DNA of 50,211 nucleotides from positions 1-50,211 of the forward strand of contig CATZPY010000007.1 in assembly GCA_958422985.1 (NCBI GenBank), read 5' to 3'. Below the pieces are notes generated by a model that was not told the DNA's origin, made no database searches, and saw only the letters and a program-made list of their open reading frames with translations. Source of the DNA: an uncultured Clostridium sp. (GTDB lineage Bacteria > Bacillota > Clostridia > TANB77 > CAG-508). Positions 32,334-44,213 of the stretch are shown here, piece after piece; position 1 is the first letter of the stretch, and each line of letters opens with the position of its first letter. The translations under genes were made by a program, and so were the position numbers.

Positions 32334-34187
32334 TTATACTTCCATAATAATTGGTAAAATCATTGGATTTCTCTTTGTTTTTTGTGCGATATAGTCTTTT
32401 AAATTATCTCTTAAATTAGATTTAATTGTAGACCAATCTGTAATATGTTTCTTTTCGCATTTTGTAATTTCATTTCTTATAACTGCTTTTACATTTTCCA
32501 TTAAGTTCTCAGATTCTCTAACATACACAAATCCTCTAGATATAACATCTGGACCTGCAATTATTTCTCCTGTTGAAGAATCCATTGTCATTACAATTAT
32601 AATTAATCCATCTTGAGATAAATGTTGTCTGTCGCGAAGTACTATATTTCCAACATCTCCTACTCCTAAACCATCTACTAATACTCTTCCAGATTGTACT
32701 GATGTAGTAAATTTAGCTTCTTCCTCATTCATTTCTAACACTCTACCATTTGTAAGCATAAATATATTATCTTTTTCTACTCCCATTTCTTCGGCTGTTT
32801 CTGCATGAGCTTTTAACTGTCTGTATTCACCATGTACTGGTAAGAAATATTTTGGTTTTACTAAAGATAACATTAATCTTTGCTCTTCTTGGCAAGCATG
32901 ACCAGAAACGTGTACATCTGCTAAAGAACTATAAACAACTTCTGCACCAATTTGCATTAAGTCATCTATTACTTTAGAAACTAATTTTTCATTTCCTGGT
33001 ATTGGATTTGCAGATATTATAATTAAATCATTTGGTGTAATTTGCACTTTTCTATGGTCTCCTGAAGCCATTCTTGTAAGAGCTGACATTGGCTCTCCTT
33101 GGCTTCCTGTTGTTATAATTACAAGTTGATCATCTGTATAATTCTTTATCATATCTATGTCTATAAATACATTATCTGGAACTTTAATATAATCTAATTC
33201 TCTTGCTGTATTTATCATATTTATCATACTTCTACCACAAACCGCAATTTTCCTGTTATATCTTACAGCGCAATTTACTATTTGTTGAACTCTGTGAACA
33301 TTTGAAGCAAAAGTTGCAACAACTATTCTTTTTCTACAACCTTGGAATAGTCTTTCGAAAACATCTCCTACAGTTTTTTCAGACATTGTATAACCCTTTC
33401 TTTCAGAGTTTGTACTATCTGACATAAGAGCTAAAACTCCTTCGTTTCCAAGTTCTGCTAAACGCCCGAAATCCATTATTTCTCCATCTATTGGAGTATA
33501 GTCTATTTTAAAGTCTCCTGTATGAATTACAGTTCCGGCTGGTGATTTAATTGCTAATGCAACTGAATCTGGAATACTATGTGAACTTCTTATAAATTCT
33601 ACATTAAATTTACCAGCTTTTACTGTTTCTCCTTGTTTTACTTCTACTAATTTTGTTGTTTTTAATAATTTATGTTCTTCTAGTTTATTTCTTATAAGAC
33701 CACAAGTTAATCTTGTTGCATAAATTGGTACATTTATCTTTTTTAATAAGTATGGTATTGCACCAATATGATCTTCGTGACCATGTGTAACAATTAATCC
33801 TTTTATTTTATCTTTGTTTTTTTCTAAATATGTTATATCTGGTATAACTAAATCTACCCCAAGCATGTCGTCTTCTGGGAACGCTAAACCACAATCTACT
33901 ATAATAATATCATTTTCATATTCGAATACTGTTATATTTTTTCCAATTTCGTGTAAACCACCTAATGGAATTATTTTTAGCTTACCAGATTTAAACTTAA
34001 AGTCTTCTTGCTTTGATGCTGTTTTTCTTGGCTTTCTAGTTGTTTTACTTCTTGTTGTTTTTGTATTTTCTGTATTAGCTTGTTTTGAAGCTTCTGTTTT
34101 TGTTCTTGGTGAATAATTTTTTCTTCTTCTTTTTGTTTCTGTATTCATCTTTTTCTCATTTTCTACTTTTTGGTTTTCTTCCGTCAT
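32334..34187 (-). CDS. rnj: Ribonuclease J
   Basis: RNase J is a metallo-beta-lactamase/beta-CASP exo- and endoribonuclease central to mRNA decay and rRNA maturation. The 617-aa protein shows the zinc motif VTHGHEDHIGA, HTGDFKID, beta-CASP segments (SDSTNSERKG, ATFASNVHRVQQ), VHVSGHA and FLPVHGEYRQLKAHA. The first about 65 residues form a lysine/arginine-rich, low-complexity extension (KRRRKNYSPRT, TRSKTTRKPRKTA) not found in the core enzyme, possibly for RNA or ribosome contact. AAGGAG precedes the ATG. The nearest strong promoter lies about 430 bp upstream. Confidence 0.96.
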   Translation of the reverse strand: MTEENQKVENEKKMNTETKRRRKNYSPRTKTEASKQANTENTKTTRSKTTRKPRKTASKQEDFKFKSGKLKIIPLGGLHEIGKNITVFEYENDIIIVDCGLAFPEDDMLGVDLVIPDITYLEKNKDKIKGLIVTHGHEDHIGAIPYLLKKINVPIYATRLTCGLIRNKLEEHKLLKTTKLVEVKQGETVKAGKFNVEFIRSSHSIPDSVALAIKSPAGTVIHTGDFKIDYTPIDGEIMDFGRLAELGNEGVLALMSDSTNSERKGYTMSEKTVGDVFERLFQGCRKRIVVATFASNVHRVQQIVNCAVRYNRKIAVCGRSMINMINTARELDYIKVPDNVFIDIDMIKNYTDDQLVIITTGSQGEPMSALTRMASGDHRKVQITPNDLIIISANPIPGNEKLVSKVIDDLMQIGAEVVYSSLADVHVSGHACQEEQRLMLSLVKPKYFLPVHGEYRQLKAHAETAEEMGVEKDNIFMLTNGRVLEMNEEEAKFTTSVQSGRVLVDGLGVGDVGNIVLRDRQHLSQDGLIIIVMTMDSSTGEIIAGPDVISRGFVYVRESENLMENVKAVIRNEITKCEKKHITDWSTIKSNLRDNLKDYIAQKTKRNPMILPIIMEV

Positions 34188-34635
34188 TATTTTATCTACT
34201 CCTTCTTTCTAATTTTAATTTAAACTTATCTATGATTAGAAGAAATTATTAACTTGTCCCTATTTTATTATTTAAGATATTCTCTTTTTCTTTTTATTAA
34301 TTGATGTTTTATTACATAAAAAATTTATTTTATTACTTGCTATATAAATGAATACTGTTTCATTTACAACTTTATGCTATAATAAAATTATTTCTTATAT
34401 TTATTTTCCGTCCTATTCTTCAACTTTTTTATAAATAAATTTCTCTTTATTTTAATATACACAAAATTTTAACATCATATACAATAATTGTAAAAACTCT
34501 CTTAATAATTTTATAACTATTCTTTTTTTACTATATATTATATTTCCGGACCTATATAGTTAATAGCTATCTTCTTACATATATAAAACTTAAATCTCTT
34601 TATTGTATCCTTATTTTGGATAACCACTGTTTTGT
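34188..34635. other. Long AT-rich leader region of the RNase J gene
   Basis: No ORF of note on either strand. If the promoter at 34636-34665 drives the RNase J gene, this is a 5' leader of about 430 nt. A second possible promoter (TTGTAA, 17 bp, TATATA) lies within it near 34340-34370. RNase J mRNA leaders are a plausible target of self-regulation, but I see no defined RNA structure. Confidence 0.4.
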
Positions 34636-34665
34636 ATTATACTATAATTCCACTGCTTTTGTCAA
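34636..34665 (-). promoter_or_regulatory. Strong sigma-A promoter pointing toward the RNase J gene
   Basis: On the minus strand TTGACA (34660-34665), 18-bp spacer, TATAAT (34636-34641). It lies just behind the terminator of the 131-aa gene. Confidence 0.75.
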
Positions 34666-34691
34666 ATAGATTATGTAAATTTATGTACACA

Positions 34692-34720
34692 TAAAAAAAA
34701 AGCGAGTCGTTAGACTCGCC
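34692..34720 (-). terminator. Terminator formed from the end of the 131-aa gene
   Basis: On the minus strand GGCGAGTC-taac-GACTCGC is followed by nine T. The stop codon TAA lies in the loop and the last codons form the stem. Confidence 0.85.
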
Positions 34721-35105
34721 ATCTTAATTTTAAAACATTTCGCTTATTCAGAAAACCTGTTTGTTCACTTCCATAGTCGGTATTTGGATCTATCATAGAA
34801 CATACCTTTATAAGTTCTATGCACTTTTCTCTTCCGCAAGGCTTTATTTCACCTTTAGGAGTAAATACCTCCTCATATGTTTCTACTAATGCTGTAGCTA
34901 AGATTTCCTTTCTTAAAGCTTTTACTTCGTCTACACGAATTTCACCGGTTTTCGTATTTCCAAAGTTAATTCCCTTCCTTAATGAAAAGCAGACTTCTAT
35001 AAATTCTTTCCGTTTTTCTTTACTAGAATATAAGTCTACATTTCCATCTTCCTTGAAGATTTCCTCGTACAGGTTCAAAAACATTGCTTCCATAGTTCTT
35101 TGCAT
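34710..35105 (-). CDS. Hypothetical protein (131 aa), less AT-biased
   Basis: The protein starts MQRTMEAMFLNLYEEIF, is alpha-helical and contains two similar halves: a FLNLYEEIF...KEFIEVCFSLRKGINFG block and a LVETYEEVF...KCIELIKVCSMIDPNTDYG block. This suggests an internal duplication of about 55 residues. I do not recognise the family. AAAGGAGGACATAATT supports the ATG at 35105; the longer frame upstream is AT-rich junk. It uses CGG once for arginine and more C- and G-ending codons than its neighbours, so it may be a recent acquisition. Its terminator is built into the last codons. Confidence 0.8.
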   Translation of the reverse strand: MQRTMEAMFLNLYEEIFKEDGNVDLYSSKEKRKEFIEVCFSLRKGINFGNTKTGEIRVDEVKALRKEILATALVETYEEVFTPKGEIKPCGREKCIELIKVCSMIDPNTDYGSEQTGFLNKRNVLKLRWRV

Positions 35106-35323
35106 AATTATGTCCTCCTTTACTATGAAAAAAATTTCTTCTACAAGTAGTCTAAAAATATTATCACAATTATTTTTTATAGTCAATTGTTTAAAATTTC
35201 TTGTAAATTTTTTTAAGTTTTGATATATTAAAAAAAATAAATACATTAATTTTTTTATGCAATTTCTAATTAATGTATTTCACTTCTATTTTGAGATTGC
35301 AAATATTTTTTAGGAGATGTATT

Positions 35324-35995
35324 ATGAGAATTGTAGAACCTTGGATAAAAGTTGAAAAAGTTGATGGAAAAAAAATAATGAAAAAGCTAGAAAGAGCTTG
35401 TAGAACTTGCTATCGTTCAGAAGGAAGTATTACAGAAGATAGTTATAAAAAATTATTAACCAATTGCATAACAAGAGGTCACGAATCTGTATTAGAACAC
35501 GAAAAAGTTACAGTTAGAATTTATAATGATATTGGATCTTATAAAGATTTAACTAGACATAGATTCGCAAGTTTTTCTATAGAATCTACTAGATATTGTA
35601 GCTATAATAAAGATAAATATGGTAACGAAATATCATTTATAAATCCTGTTTATATAGAAAATGAAGAAATGTATAACACTTGGAAAGATGCAATGCAAAA
35701 TATAGAAAAAAATTACATAAAAATGAAAGAGTTAGGAGCTTCTACAGATATGGTAAGAGAGCTTTTACCTCATTCTACAGCTGCAGAATATACAATGACT
35801 GCAAATATTCGTGAATGGAAACATATATTAGAACTAAGAACAACAAACCATGTTCATCCAGCTATTAGACAAGTATTAATACCACTTTTATTATATTTTA
35901 AAGAAGAAATGCCAGAAATATTTGATGATGTACAATATGATACAGAATTTAATAAAGATTATTATGCAAAATTATCTATTGAAGATGAAGTTTAA
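35324..35995 (+). CDS. thyX: Flavin-dependent thymidylate synthase
   Basis: ThyX makes dTMP from dUMP using methylene-tetrahydrofolate, FAD and NADPH. The 223-aa protein carries the RHRxxS-type motif RHRFASFSIESTRY near residue 78, and the C-terminal ELRTTNHVHPAIRQ region that helps bind FAD and dUMP. MRIVEPWIKVE at 35324 with TAGGAGATG upstream is the start; the frame is open 17 codons earlier without a site. It is one of few plus-strand genes and ends in a shared terminator. Confidence 0.96.
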   Translation: MRIVEPWIKVEKVDGKKIMKKLERACRTCYRSEGSITEDSYKKLLTNCITRGHESVLEHEKVTVRIYNDIGSYKDLTRHRFASFSIESTRYCSYNKDKYGNEISFINPVYIENEEMYNTWKDAMQNIEKNYIKMKELGASTDMVRELLPHSTAAEYTMTANIREWKHILELRTTNHVHPAIRQVLIPLLLYFKEEMPEIFDDVQYDTEFNKDYYAKLSIEDEV

Positions 35996-36006
35996 ATTAT
36001 TATTAA

Positions 36007-36070
36007 AATACGCCATAATTATCTAGTACAGAAAGTTCTCCTCCTAGGCAAACTTTCCTACTATACAAAA
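36007..36070. repeat. Post-terminator dispersed repeat, copy C
   Basis: AATACGCCATAATTATCTAG, TACAGAAAGTTCTCC, then AACTTTCCTACTATACAAAA. The arms GAAAGTT and AACTTTC differ in sequence from copy B but keep the hairpin, evidence of compensatory change. On the minus strand it starts at the terminator of the glucan synthase gene. Confidence 0.75.
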
Positions 36071-36100
36071 AGGCTTAAGTTTAAAACTTAAGCCTTTTTT
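36067..36100. terminator. Bidirectional terminator between thyX and the glucan synthase gene
   Basis: AAAAGGCTTAAGTTT and AAACTTAAGCCTTTTTT form a perfect stem of about 15 bp, with A and T runs on both sides. Confidence 0.9.
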
Positions 36101-36102
36101 AT

Positions 36103-39100
36103 TTACATTATTACTTCGATATTATAAATTTCACCATCATCTATTAATTTAATCTTCTTTTCAAAATTCTCATTTCCATTGCAATAAACCTTAGTAACAC
36201 CTGTATTCTTCCCTTCTGGATTCTTTACATTAATATGGTAAATTGTACTTTTATATTTATAATTTATTTTATATTCCTTCCACTCTTTAGATATACATGG
36301 GGTTATACTTAAACAATTATTACTTATTTTTAATCCCAAAATATATTCAATTCCTGCTGTATAGAGCCAACCACTAGAACCTGTATACCATGTCCAACCA
36401 CCTCTTCCTGCTAAATTTTTACTACTATATACATCTGCAGAAACTACATATGGTTCTACTTTATATTTGTTTGTACTTTCTTTTGTTCTAGTATGCTCTA
36501 TAGGATTTATAATCTTAAACATTTCTACAGCTTTATCACCAAACCCTAATAAAGCCTCTGCAATTATTGCCCATACTGCACCATGTGTATATTGTCCACC
36601 ATTTTCTCTAACACCTGGCAAGTATGATTTTATATAACCCGGCTCTAAATTTCCATTTTCAAAAGGCGGATCTAATAGTTTTATTAATCCATTTTCTTTA
36701 TCTATTAAATGTGTTTCTAAACTATTCATACTTATAAATTTTTTATCATTATCTGCTGCACCAGAAATAACTCCCCAGCTTTGTGATATACCATCTATTC
36801 TACATTCTTCATTTTCCATACTTCCAATAGGAGTTCCATCATCCATAAAAGCACGTTTAAACCATTTTCCATCCCATGCATTTTTATTTATATTTCGCTT
36901 TAAAGAATCTAAAATTTCTATATATCTTTCATCCCCATCTATTTTCATCTCATTTACCCATTTGTTTAAAATATCATATAAGAAAAATGCAAGCCATACA
37001 CTTTCGCCTTCTCCTTTTGGTCCTATATTAGAAAATCCATCATTCCAATCTCCAGAACCAATCTTAGGAAGCCCGTTTGCTCCGAAATTGCATGCTCTTT
37101 CAATAGCTTTTTTGCAATGCTCATATATTGTTCCCTTAGTTTTAGAAGTATGGTATAAACTATATCTTTCTAGTTCATCTTCTTTTAAAATTTCTCCTTC
37201 TATATAATTAGTTTCTATGTTTAAAATGTCTTTATCTCCTGTAATTCTTATATATTCTAGCACTGCATAAGGAAGCCACAATAAATCATCTGAAAACTTC
37301 GTTCTTATTCCCATTTGGCTTATGTCATGCCACCAATGTTCTACATCTCCTTCTATAAATTGATGTTGACTATTTTTTATAATCTGATTTTTTAATATAT
37401 TTATATCTATATATTTTAAATTAAGTGCATCTTGAAGTTGGTCTCTAAAGCCAATTGCTCCCCCAGATTGGTAATATCCGAGTTTTACCTAATAGTCTTG
37501 AAGCCATTGTTTGGTAAACAAGCCAACCGTTTAATAGTATATTCATAGATTCTATTGGTGTTTCCACCTGAATAGTATTTACTATATCTTTCCAATATTC
37601 TTTTGTTTCCTCTAAAATCTTTTTGCAATTTTCTGTGCTTCTATATTTTTCTACTAAGTTATTAATGTTATTACTTTCATCTTGTCCAAGCATTAATGAT
37701 ATGTCTTTAGATTCATATGGCTTTAATTCTATATTCATTTTTACTGCAATACAACTATTCTCACCTATCCCACTACTATTATCTAAATTATTTGTAAATA
37801 ATGCTACTGGTTTTTTTATTGTACTATTTCCTATAAATGACTTTTTACTACCAGTATACGAATTAATCTCTAGACTACTAGAAACAAAGCTAGTTTCGTT
37901 TGTAAGTTCATCCATTTTATTTAGTGCATATATAATGTTTTTATTCAGTTTAACTTCTATTTTTCCATTTGTTTGCAGTTCATCTTCTCCTAAAACCGGC
38001 TTTAAATAGTAAAATATACTTATCTTCTTTGGCTTATCTGTTGTATTTTTTAAATTTATTAAATTAACTTTTACCTTATCATCTTTTGGAACAAATACTT
38101 CATCTGTCTGAATAATTCCATCTGCTGTATGATTATATTTTGTATATCCAAATCCATATGTTACATAGTAGTCATTATTATCTTCTACAGCCCTATTTCC
38201 TATTGTCCAAAATCTTTTATTTTCATTGTTAATAAAATATACAATTTCTGAAGGTATATCTTTACTAGCATAATTTGTAAATGCTGTTATCCTATTTAAT
38301 CTACTATTTTTACTCCATGTATATCCACCTGCTCCATCTGTAACTAGTGTTCCAAAATTTTTATTAGCAAGTATATTGCTCCAAACTGTTGGAAGTAAAA
38401 TATCTTTATTAGTCTTTATATAATATTCCTTTCCATTTTTTGCGAAAGCTCCATATTCATTATAATATTTTAAATTTTTACTAGAATCTATTTTCTCCAA
38501 ATTAGGAATTCTTATTTTCTCGTTTTGCTTAATTTCTATCTCTTCTAATGGATTTATTACTTCTTTTCTTTGCTTATTATACAGTTTCTTTATTTTATTT
38601 AATTGATAATTTATATTTCCTAAATTAGCATCTATTATTAAATTAGAAGCAAATAAAAATAAATCGTTCTCTACTTGTGTAAGATTGCTAGCAACCATTA
38701 CAAATATTCCACACCTTACATTTTTCATATATTCTAAATGCGTATTTAATATTGCAGAATTTATATATTCTACTAAATAATCTTCTTCACTTAAAATAAT
38801 AAATTCTATTGGAATATTTTTTATCCTTAAAATTTCGTACAGTTTTAAAAGTTCATTTAATAAATACATATCATTTATATTTTTTAGTTTTAACATCAAG
38901 ATGGGAAAATCTCCAGAAACTCCAAACTTCCACAAATCACTCTTTTTAAAATTTGCATCTTTAACTTTATTTTTGTAATACCAACTAACATAACTAGGAT
39001 TTATTAATAAGGATATTAGTTTTTGATATTCTGCAAGTTCATTTCCTTTTATTTGTAAATATCTTGCCTCTTCTATTGCCTTTGCTTTAGAAATTTCGAA

Positions 39101-42100
39101 AATATTACGTACAGCCTCTTGATTTTTTATTTTTTCTATATTCATAACTAGTTCTTCTTTTTCTTTTGCTACAGATATTATAAAATACAATTCCACACTT
39201 TTATGTGCTGGAATCTTTAATGTTCTTTTTATTGCTACAATTGGTTCTGTAACAAGTCCTATAGAATTTGAAAATCTCTTTCCTTCCTTTATTGATTTAG
39301 GAAAGTTCATATCATTAAAATTATTAAACTTTTGTGCGTCTATTTCGTATTCTAATTCTCCCATCGTCTCATTTTCTGTATAAAAATTAACCCCTAAAAA
39401 TATTCCTTCACTATTTTCATCTCTTTTACGTCTTTCTATTATTAAAGTTTGATTTTCTTTATTAAAATCATATCTTAAAAATAAATTGTTAAATGCTTTG
39501 TGAGCTATATCTGCATTAATATCAGATATAATTGGTTCAAAGCATCCTGTAACTTCTATTATTTCATCTTCATTCCCAATATTATTAAACTCTATCTTTC
39601 TTATTTCTGTAGGTCCGTTTTGGCTAACAGTAACATCTATTGTTGTTTCTATATTCCCATCTGTTCTTTCTATTGTATTACTATCTGGCTTAAATATAGC
39701 CTTATACTTACTTGGCTTTACAATATCTTTATAATAATTTGAAGTCCAAATTTTGTTTGCACTTATATTTCTTATAAAAAAATTAATTCCTTGTAAATTT
39801 TCATCTGTACTTTTATATCTATTTATATAAATATTATTTATTTTGCTATATCCATTTCCTTTTGCATCCATTAACACACTATATTCTTGGTTAGAAATTA
39901 CATTACATCTTCCTTGTTTTTCCACGTTGTCTAATTCTACTCTGTAATATGATTCATAATCTTTATATTTAAGTTTTTCTGGCAGTTCTTTTTTCTCTTT
40001 AGTAATAATAATATCTTCTGGCATTCTTTCTTGTAATAAAATTTCTGTTCCTTCTATTTCTGGATTTTTCGAAAATCTTTTCTGAACAATATTCTTATGA
40101 AAAAAATTATTTATAGAAATTAAAATTAAAGCTTGGTGGTGAGCCATAAACGTTTGTACCACTTCATTTTTTTCATTTTTCTTTAGCCTACTTTTGGTAT
40201 AATCTATTGCTTCATATAATCCATATTTTCCAAAAGCACCTTCTTTCTCTAGTCTTTCTATATTTTCTAAAACCTCTCTTGGATAATCACATATTGCAAG
40301 AACAGTTCCATAAGACGAAATAACCATTTCATCTCCTAATCCTCTTTTAAGACCAAGCCATGGTATTCCAAAAGCTTTATATTGATAATTGGATTTTAAA
40401 TCTTTTAAATTGAATGCAGATTCAGAAATTCCCCATGGTATGTTTAGCTTTTCGCTATATTTTATCTGGCTCATAATCATAAATTTACAAGATTCATCTA
40501 ATAAACTGCCATGGTAACTTTTCATATTTATATTTGGCATTAAATATTCAAACGCTGTTCCAGACCAAGAAATTAATCCTTTATACCCATCCATAGCAGT
40601 TAATGTTCTATTTAAGCAAGCCCAATGTTTTACTGGAACGTCTTTTTTTGCAATAGCTATAAAACTAGCCTGTCTTGCTTCTGAAGCTAGTAAGTCATAA
40701 TAAGAATCTGTAAGTTTATTGGTAGATACATCAAAACCTATAGAAAATAACCTAGACGAATTATCATATAATAAAGAAAAATTAGTATTTGTAATTATTC
40801 TATCTATTAATAAAATATAATCTTTCACATTTTCATATAATCTAATATGCTCTTTTAAAAATTGTTTTACAACATAAAGGTATCCTACAAAATTACCACT
40901 ATCTACGGTAGAAACATATCGTGGTTCTAGTGGTGCTAAAGTTTTTATATTGTACCAATTGTATAGATGACCATTCCACTTTTCTAATTTTTCTACTGTG
41001 TCTAACATCTTTTGTAATAAGCTAACACTAGAATATATATTTTCAAACCCCATGTCATAAGCAGAAATTACCGATACCATTGCAAGACCAATATTTGTGC
41101 AAGACGTTCTATCTACAATTTTTTCTTTTCTATTTTCTTGATAGTTATCTGGTGGTAAATAATTGTTTTCCTCCACTAAATAATCTTTAAAAAATTCCCA
41201 TGTTTTGTGTGCAATATTTACAATATATTTTTGATGCTTTTTGTCTATCTTTTTTAATGGATCTTTTTCTGGAATTGGTTTACTTATTCTAAAACTTATA
41301 ACTGGGCTTATAAGCCACAATAGTCCTATAACAATTGCTATATAATTCATAGTAAAAGCATTTATTAAAACTGCCAAAACCAAATTTATAAACATATAAC
41401 CTGCATACGAATCTAAGTCATTATCTTTACTTAGCTCTGCCTCTTCTGCAGTTGTCCATTCTAGCAATTTCTTTTTACTTACATATTTTCTGTATAATGC
41501 CTGTATAATCGCTTTGGTTTCTACATATGTTTTAGTTGGAAAAAAGCCTATATCTAGTACGAATTTTATAATTATACCCTTCCACCCATTTACTGTTTTA
41601 ACAAATGACTTTTTAAATTTTTCACCATCTTTTCTATAAATTATTTTATTTATTCCTTCTAAAATTAAATTTATTGTAATAGCCATAACAGAAATTAAAA
41701 TAATTCCAAATTTATTTGTATAAATTCCTACTAATAATAAAATTAGTATAAACAGTCCTAATATACTTCTTCTTAAATTGTCTAATATTTTATATTTAGA
41801 TAACCTATTAATTGGATTTTTTATAGTTTCATCTTTACTATTTTTTATATATTTAAATAGCCAATTACATATTTGCCAATCTCCTCTAACCCATCTGCCT
41901 AGCCTTGTCATAAAAGCTATAAATTTACTTGGGTATCCATCCATAAGTAAAATATCTGTAGCAAGACCTGCTCTTAAATAAGATCCTTCTAATAAATCGT
42001 GGCTTAATACTGTGTACTCTGGAATAGCATCTTTTAGAACTCTATAAAAAGTATTTAGCTCATATATTCCCTTTCCTGTAAATATACCTTCATTAAAATT

Positions 42101-44095
42101 ATCCTGGTAAAAATCCGAAATTGCATTTGTATATATATCTGTTCCTGGTGCACCTGCAAATATTTTGCTAAACCAAGACTTTTCTGCTTCATCTAAATTT
42201 ATTCCTACTTTGGGCTGTATTATTCCATGCCCTTCTACTACTATTCCATCCTTTAGCACTGGCTTATTTAGTATATGTTCCATTGTTCCTATAAGCTCGA
42301 ATGCAGAATTCAAAATAAGATTTGTATCCGAATCTAGTGTAATAATATATTTTATATTTGGTATTTCTTTCATATTATTTATTGTATTTAAAGCGAAATC
42401 CTCTTCGCTTCTATTTATTAGGAAAGAATTAAATTGCATAAGAAGACCCCTTTTTCTTTCCCAGCCTAAATATTCATTTTCGCCTTCGTTCCATTTTCTT
42501 TTTCTATATAAAAAGTTAAAAATTTCTTTATTATATTTCTTATTAAGTTCATTTACTAGTTTTATTCCTGTAATTGCAATTTCTTTATCTTGGGTTCTTC
42601 TTTCTATTTTAGAGGGCTTACAATCACCAAGCAAAGTAAAATATAAATTATCGCTTTTGTTGGCTAAAAAATATACCTCTAATTTTCTAAACATTTCTTC
42701 TACTTTTTCTTTAGACTCTATAATTGTTGGTATTACAACCATTGTTGCTTGCTCTTTTGTAATAGTATTTTGCATATCTATTTTAGGTAATAACTTTGGT
42801 TTTACAATTTTGCTAAAAATGTATTGTATAAATTGATTTATAATTTCGTGAATTGGTAAAACTACCAATATACTTAAAATATAATTATTATATATTTTTC
42901 CTATTAATATAGCTATTAGTAATGTAACCCCCCATGTAAATGCAATTAACAAATTTAATTTTGTTTCGTTTTTCATATTAATTGGTTTATATTTTATCTC
43001 TTTATATAGATCAAATTTACCCTCATCTATTAAATAATATCCTATATGGCTTTTCTTGCCTTGTTTCCCTGTTGATAATTCTACAATTTTTTTTGCAATA
43101 TACACCTCTGATATTTTCGTTTTTTTCGCAAGTTCTTTTATTTTTCCCCTATAATATGCTTTGGTTTTATAGTCCATTTTATTGTACACTTCTGCTGGAT
43201 CCATTTTTAATATTTCTTCTACTCCATTTATTCTTTCGAAAATCTCTTGAAAGTCGATTCTTGATATATTTTTTAAAGTTGTTATGCAATTTCCCATCAA
43301 AACTTTTTTTATAGCAATTCCAAAGTGTTCTTTTTTTATTACATCATTAATATTTGTTCCCATTTTTTCTACTGCTTCTTCTAGTGCTTCTATATATTCA
43401 TAATTGTCTTTATCTGTTTTCTTTAGTTTGTAGGACATATATTCTATAAAAGGATATTTCATCTCACCATAACCAAATTTGTAACTTTTGTATTGTTTTT
43501 TATTAAATTTTTGTACATCTTTATTCTTCTTTTCTACCAATCTTTCTATTATATTTTCTACTCTATATTTTTGCATTTGACTTGCATATATTTTCTCGCA
43601 AATGTCCTTTATATTTTCTATAATTACAATTTTTATAAATAATTCTATATTCCATATTTCGTCCATATTTAAAGTTTTTCTTTTTTGGTAAGATGTAAGC
43701 ATAAACTCTAAATTTTCCTTATTTATGTTGCTATCTGTATACGTGCACATTTCTTTTGCAAGTACATATATTCTTGCATATCCCGCATAGTGGCCATTAT
43801 CCAGTCCTAAAAACTTTTTATATTTTGTAAGAGTTAGCTCATCCTTTATTTGTTTTACTCTTTCTTCTATAATATAATAATTATCTAATAGCCATTCTCC
43901 TGCTGGATGTATATCTATTCCAAGTTTTATATGTTCATTTAGCAAATTATATACCATAGTTATATATTCAAAATCTTTTTCTAAAGCCGGTATTGGATAT
44001 GTTTTTTCTTCCGATTCAGGTTTCAAATTATGGTCACATGCTAATTTTTCCATGTACTTTTCTAATTGCTTTTTATCTAATAAAACACCAAACAT
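36103..44095 (-). CDS. Giant cyclic beta-1,2-glucan synthase-like protein (GT84-GH94), reading frame interrupted by one extra C at CGG
   Basis: Skipping one base gives 2,663 aa. The N-terminal part leads to a membrane region near residues 385-440. A GT84-type glycosyltransferase follows, with YIITLDSDTNL near 590 and LGRWVRGDWQICNW near 750, then further membrane helices. A glycoamylase-like domain comes next (WGISESAFNLKD, GLKRGLGDEMVISSYG, FMAHHQALILIS). The last about 1,000 residues are GH94 phosphorylase-like: GDWNDGFSNIG, TWYTGSSGWLYTAGIEYILG. The family makes and trims cyclic beta-1,2-glucans. The interruption is at 37478-37480: AAA ACT C GGA TAT TAC, where homologues read K-T/S-G/A-Y/F-Y before QSGGAIGFRDQLQD. 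AGGAGTGAG precedes the start. cwlD lies 118 bp upstream. Confidence 0.9.
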
Positions 44096-44213
44096 GTTAT
44101 TCTCACTCCTAAAATAGCTTTAGGCTTATTTTTTCCATGTTTGGTAATTTTATACGTTAAATTAACGAACTTTACTTTGCTTAAAAAACATATTGTGGCT
44201 TGTATCTTAATAT
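44096..44213. promoter_or_regulatory. Intergenic region with palindrome upstream of the glucan synthase gene
   Basis: The perfect palindrome CGTTAAATTAACG lies at about 44155-44167, followed on the minus strand by TATAAA. It could be an operator next to a -10 box. No clear -35 box is seen. Confidence 0.35.

Noticed and set aside
36007..36070. CRISPR-like or attachment-site interpretation of the TAGTAGGAAA repeats
   Set aside because: The copies are single, far apart, variable in the hairpin arms, and never in tandem arrays with spacers.
42165..42836. A 223-aa plus-strand ORF inside the glucan synthase gene
   Set aside because: It is antisense to the GT84 region, with no ribosome binding site and no recognisable domain.
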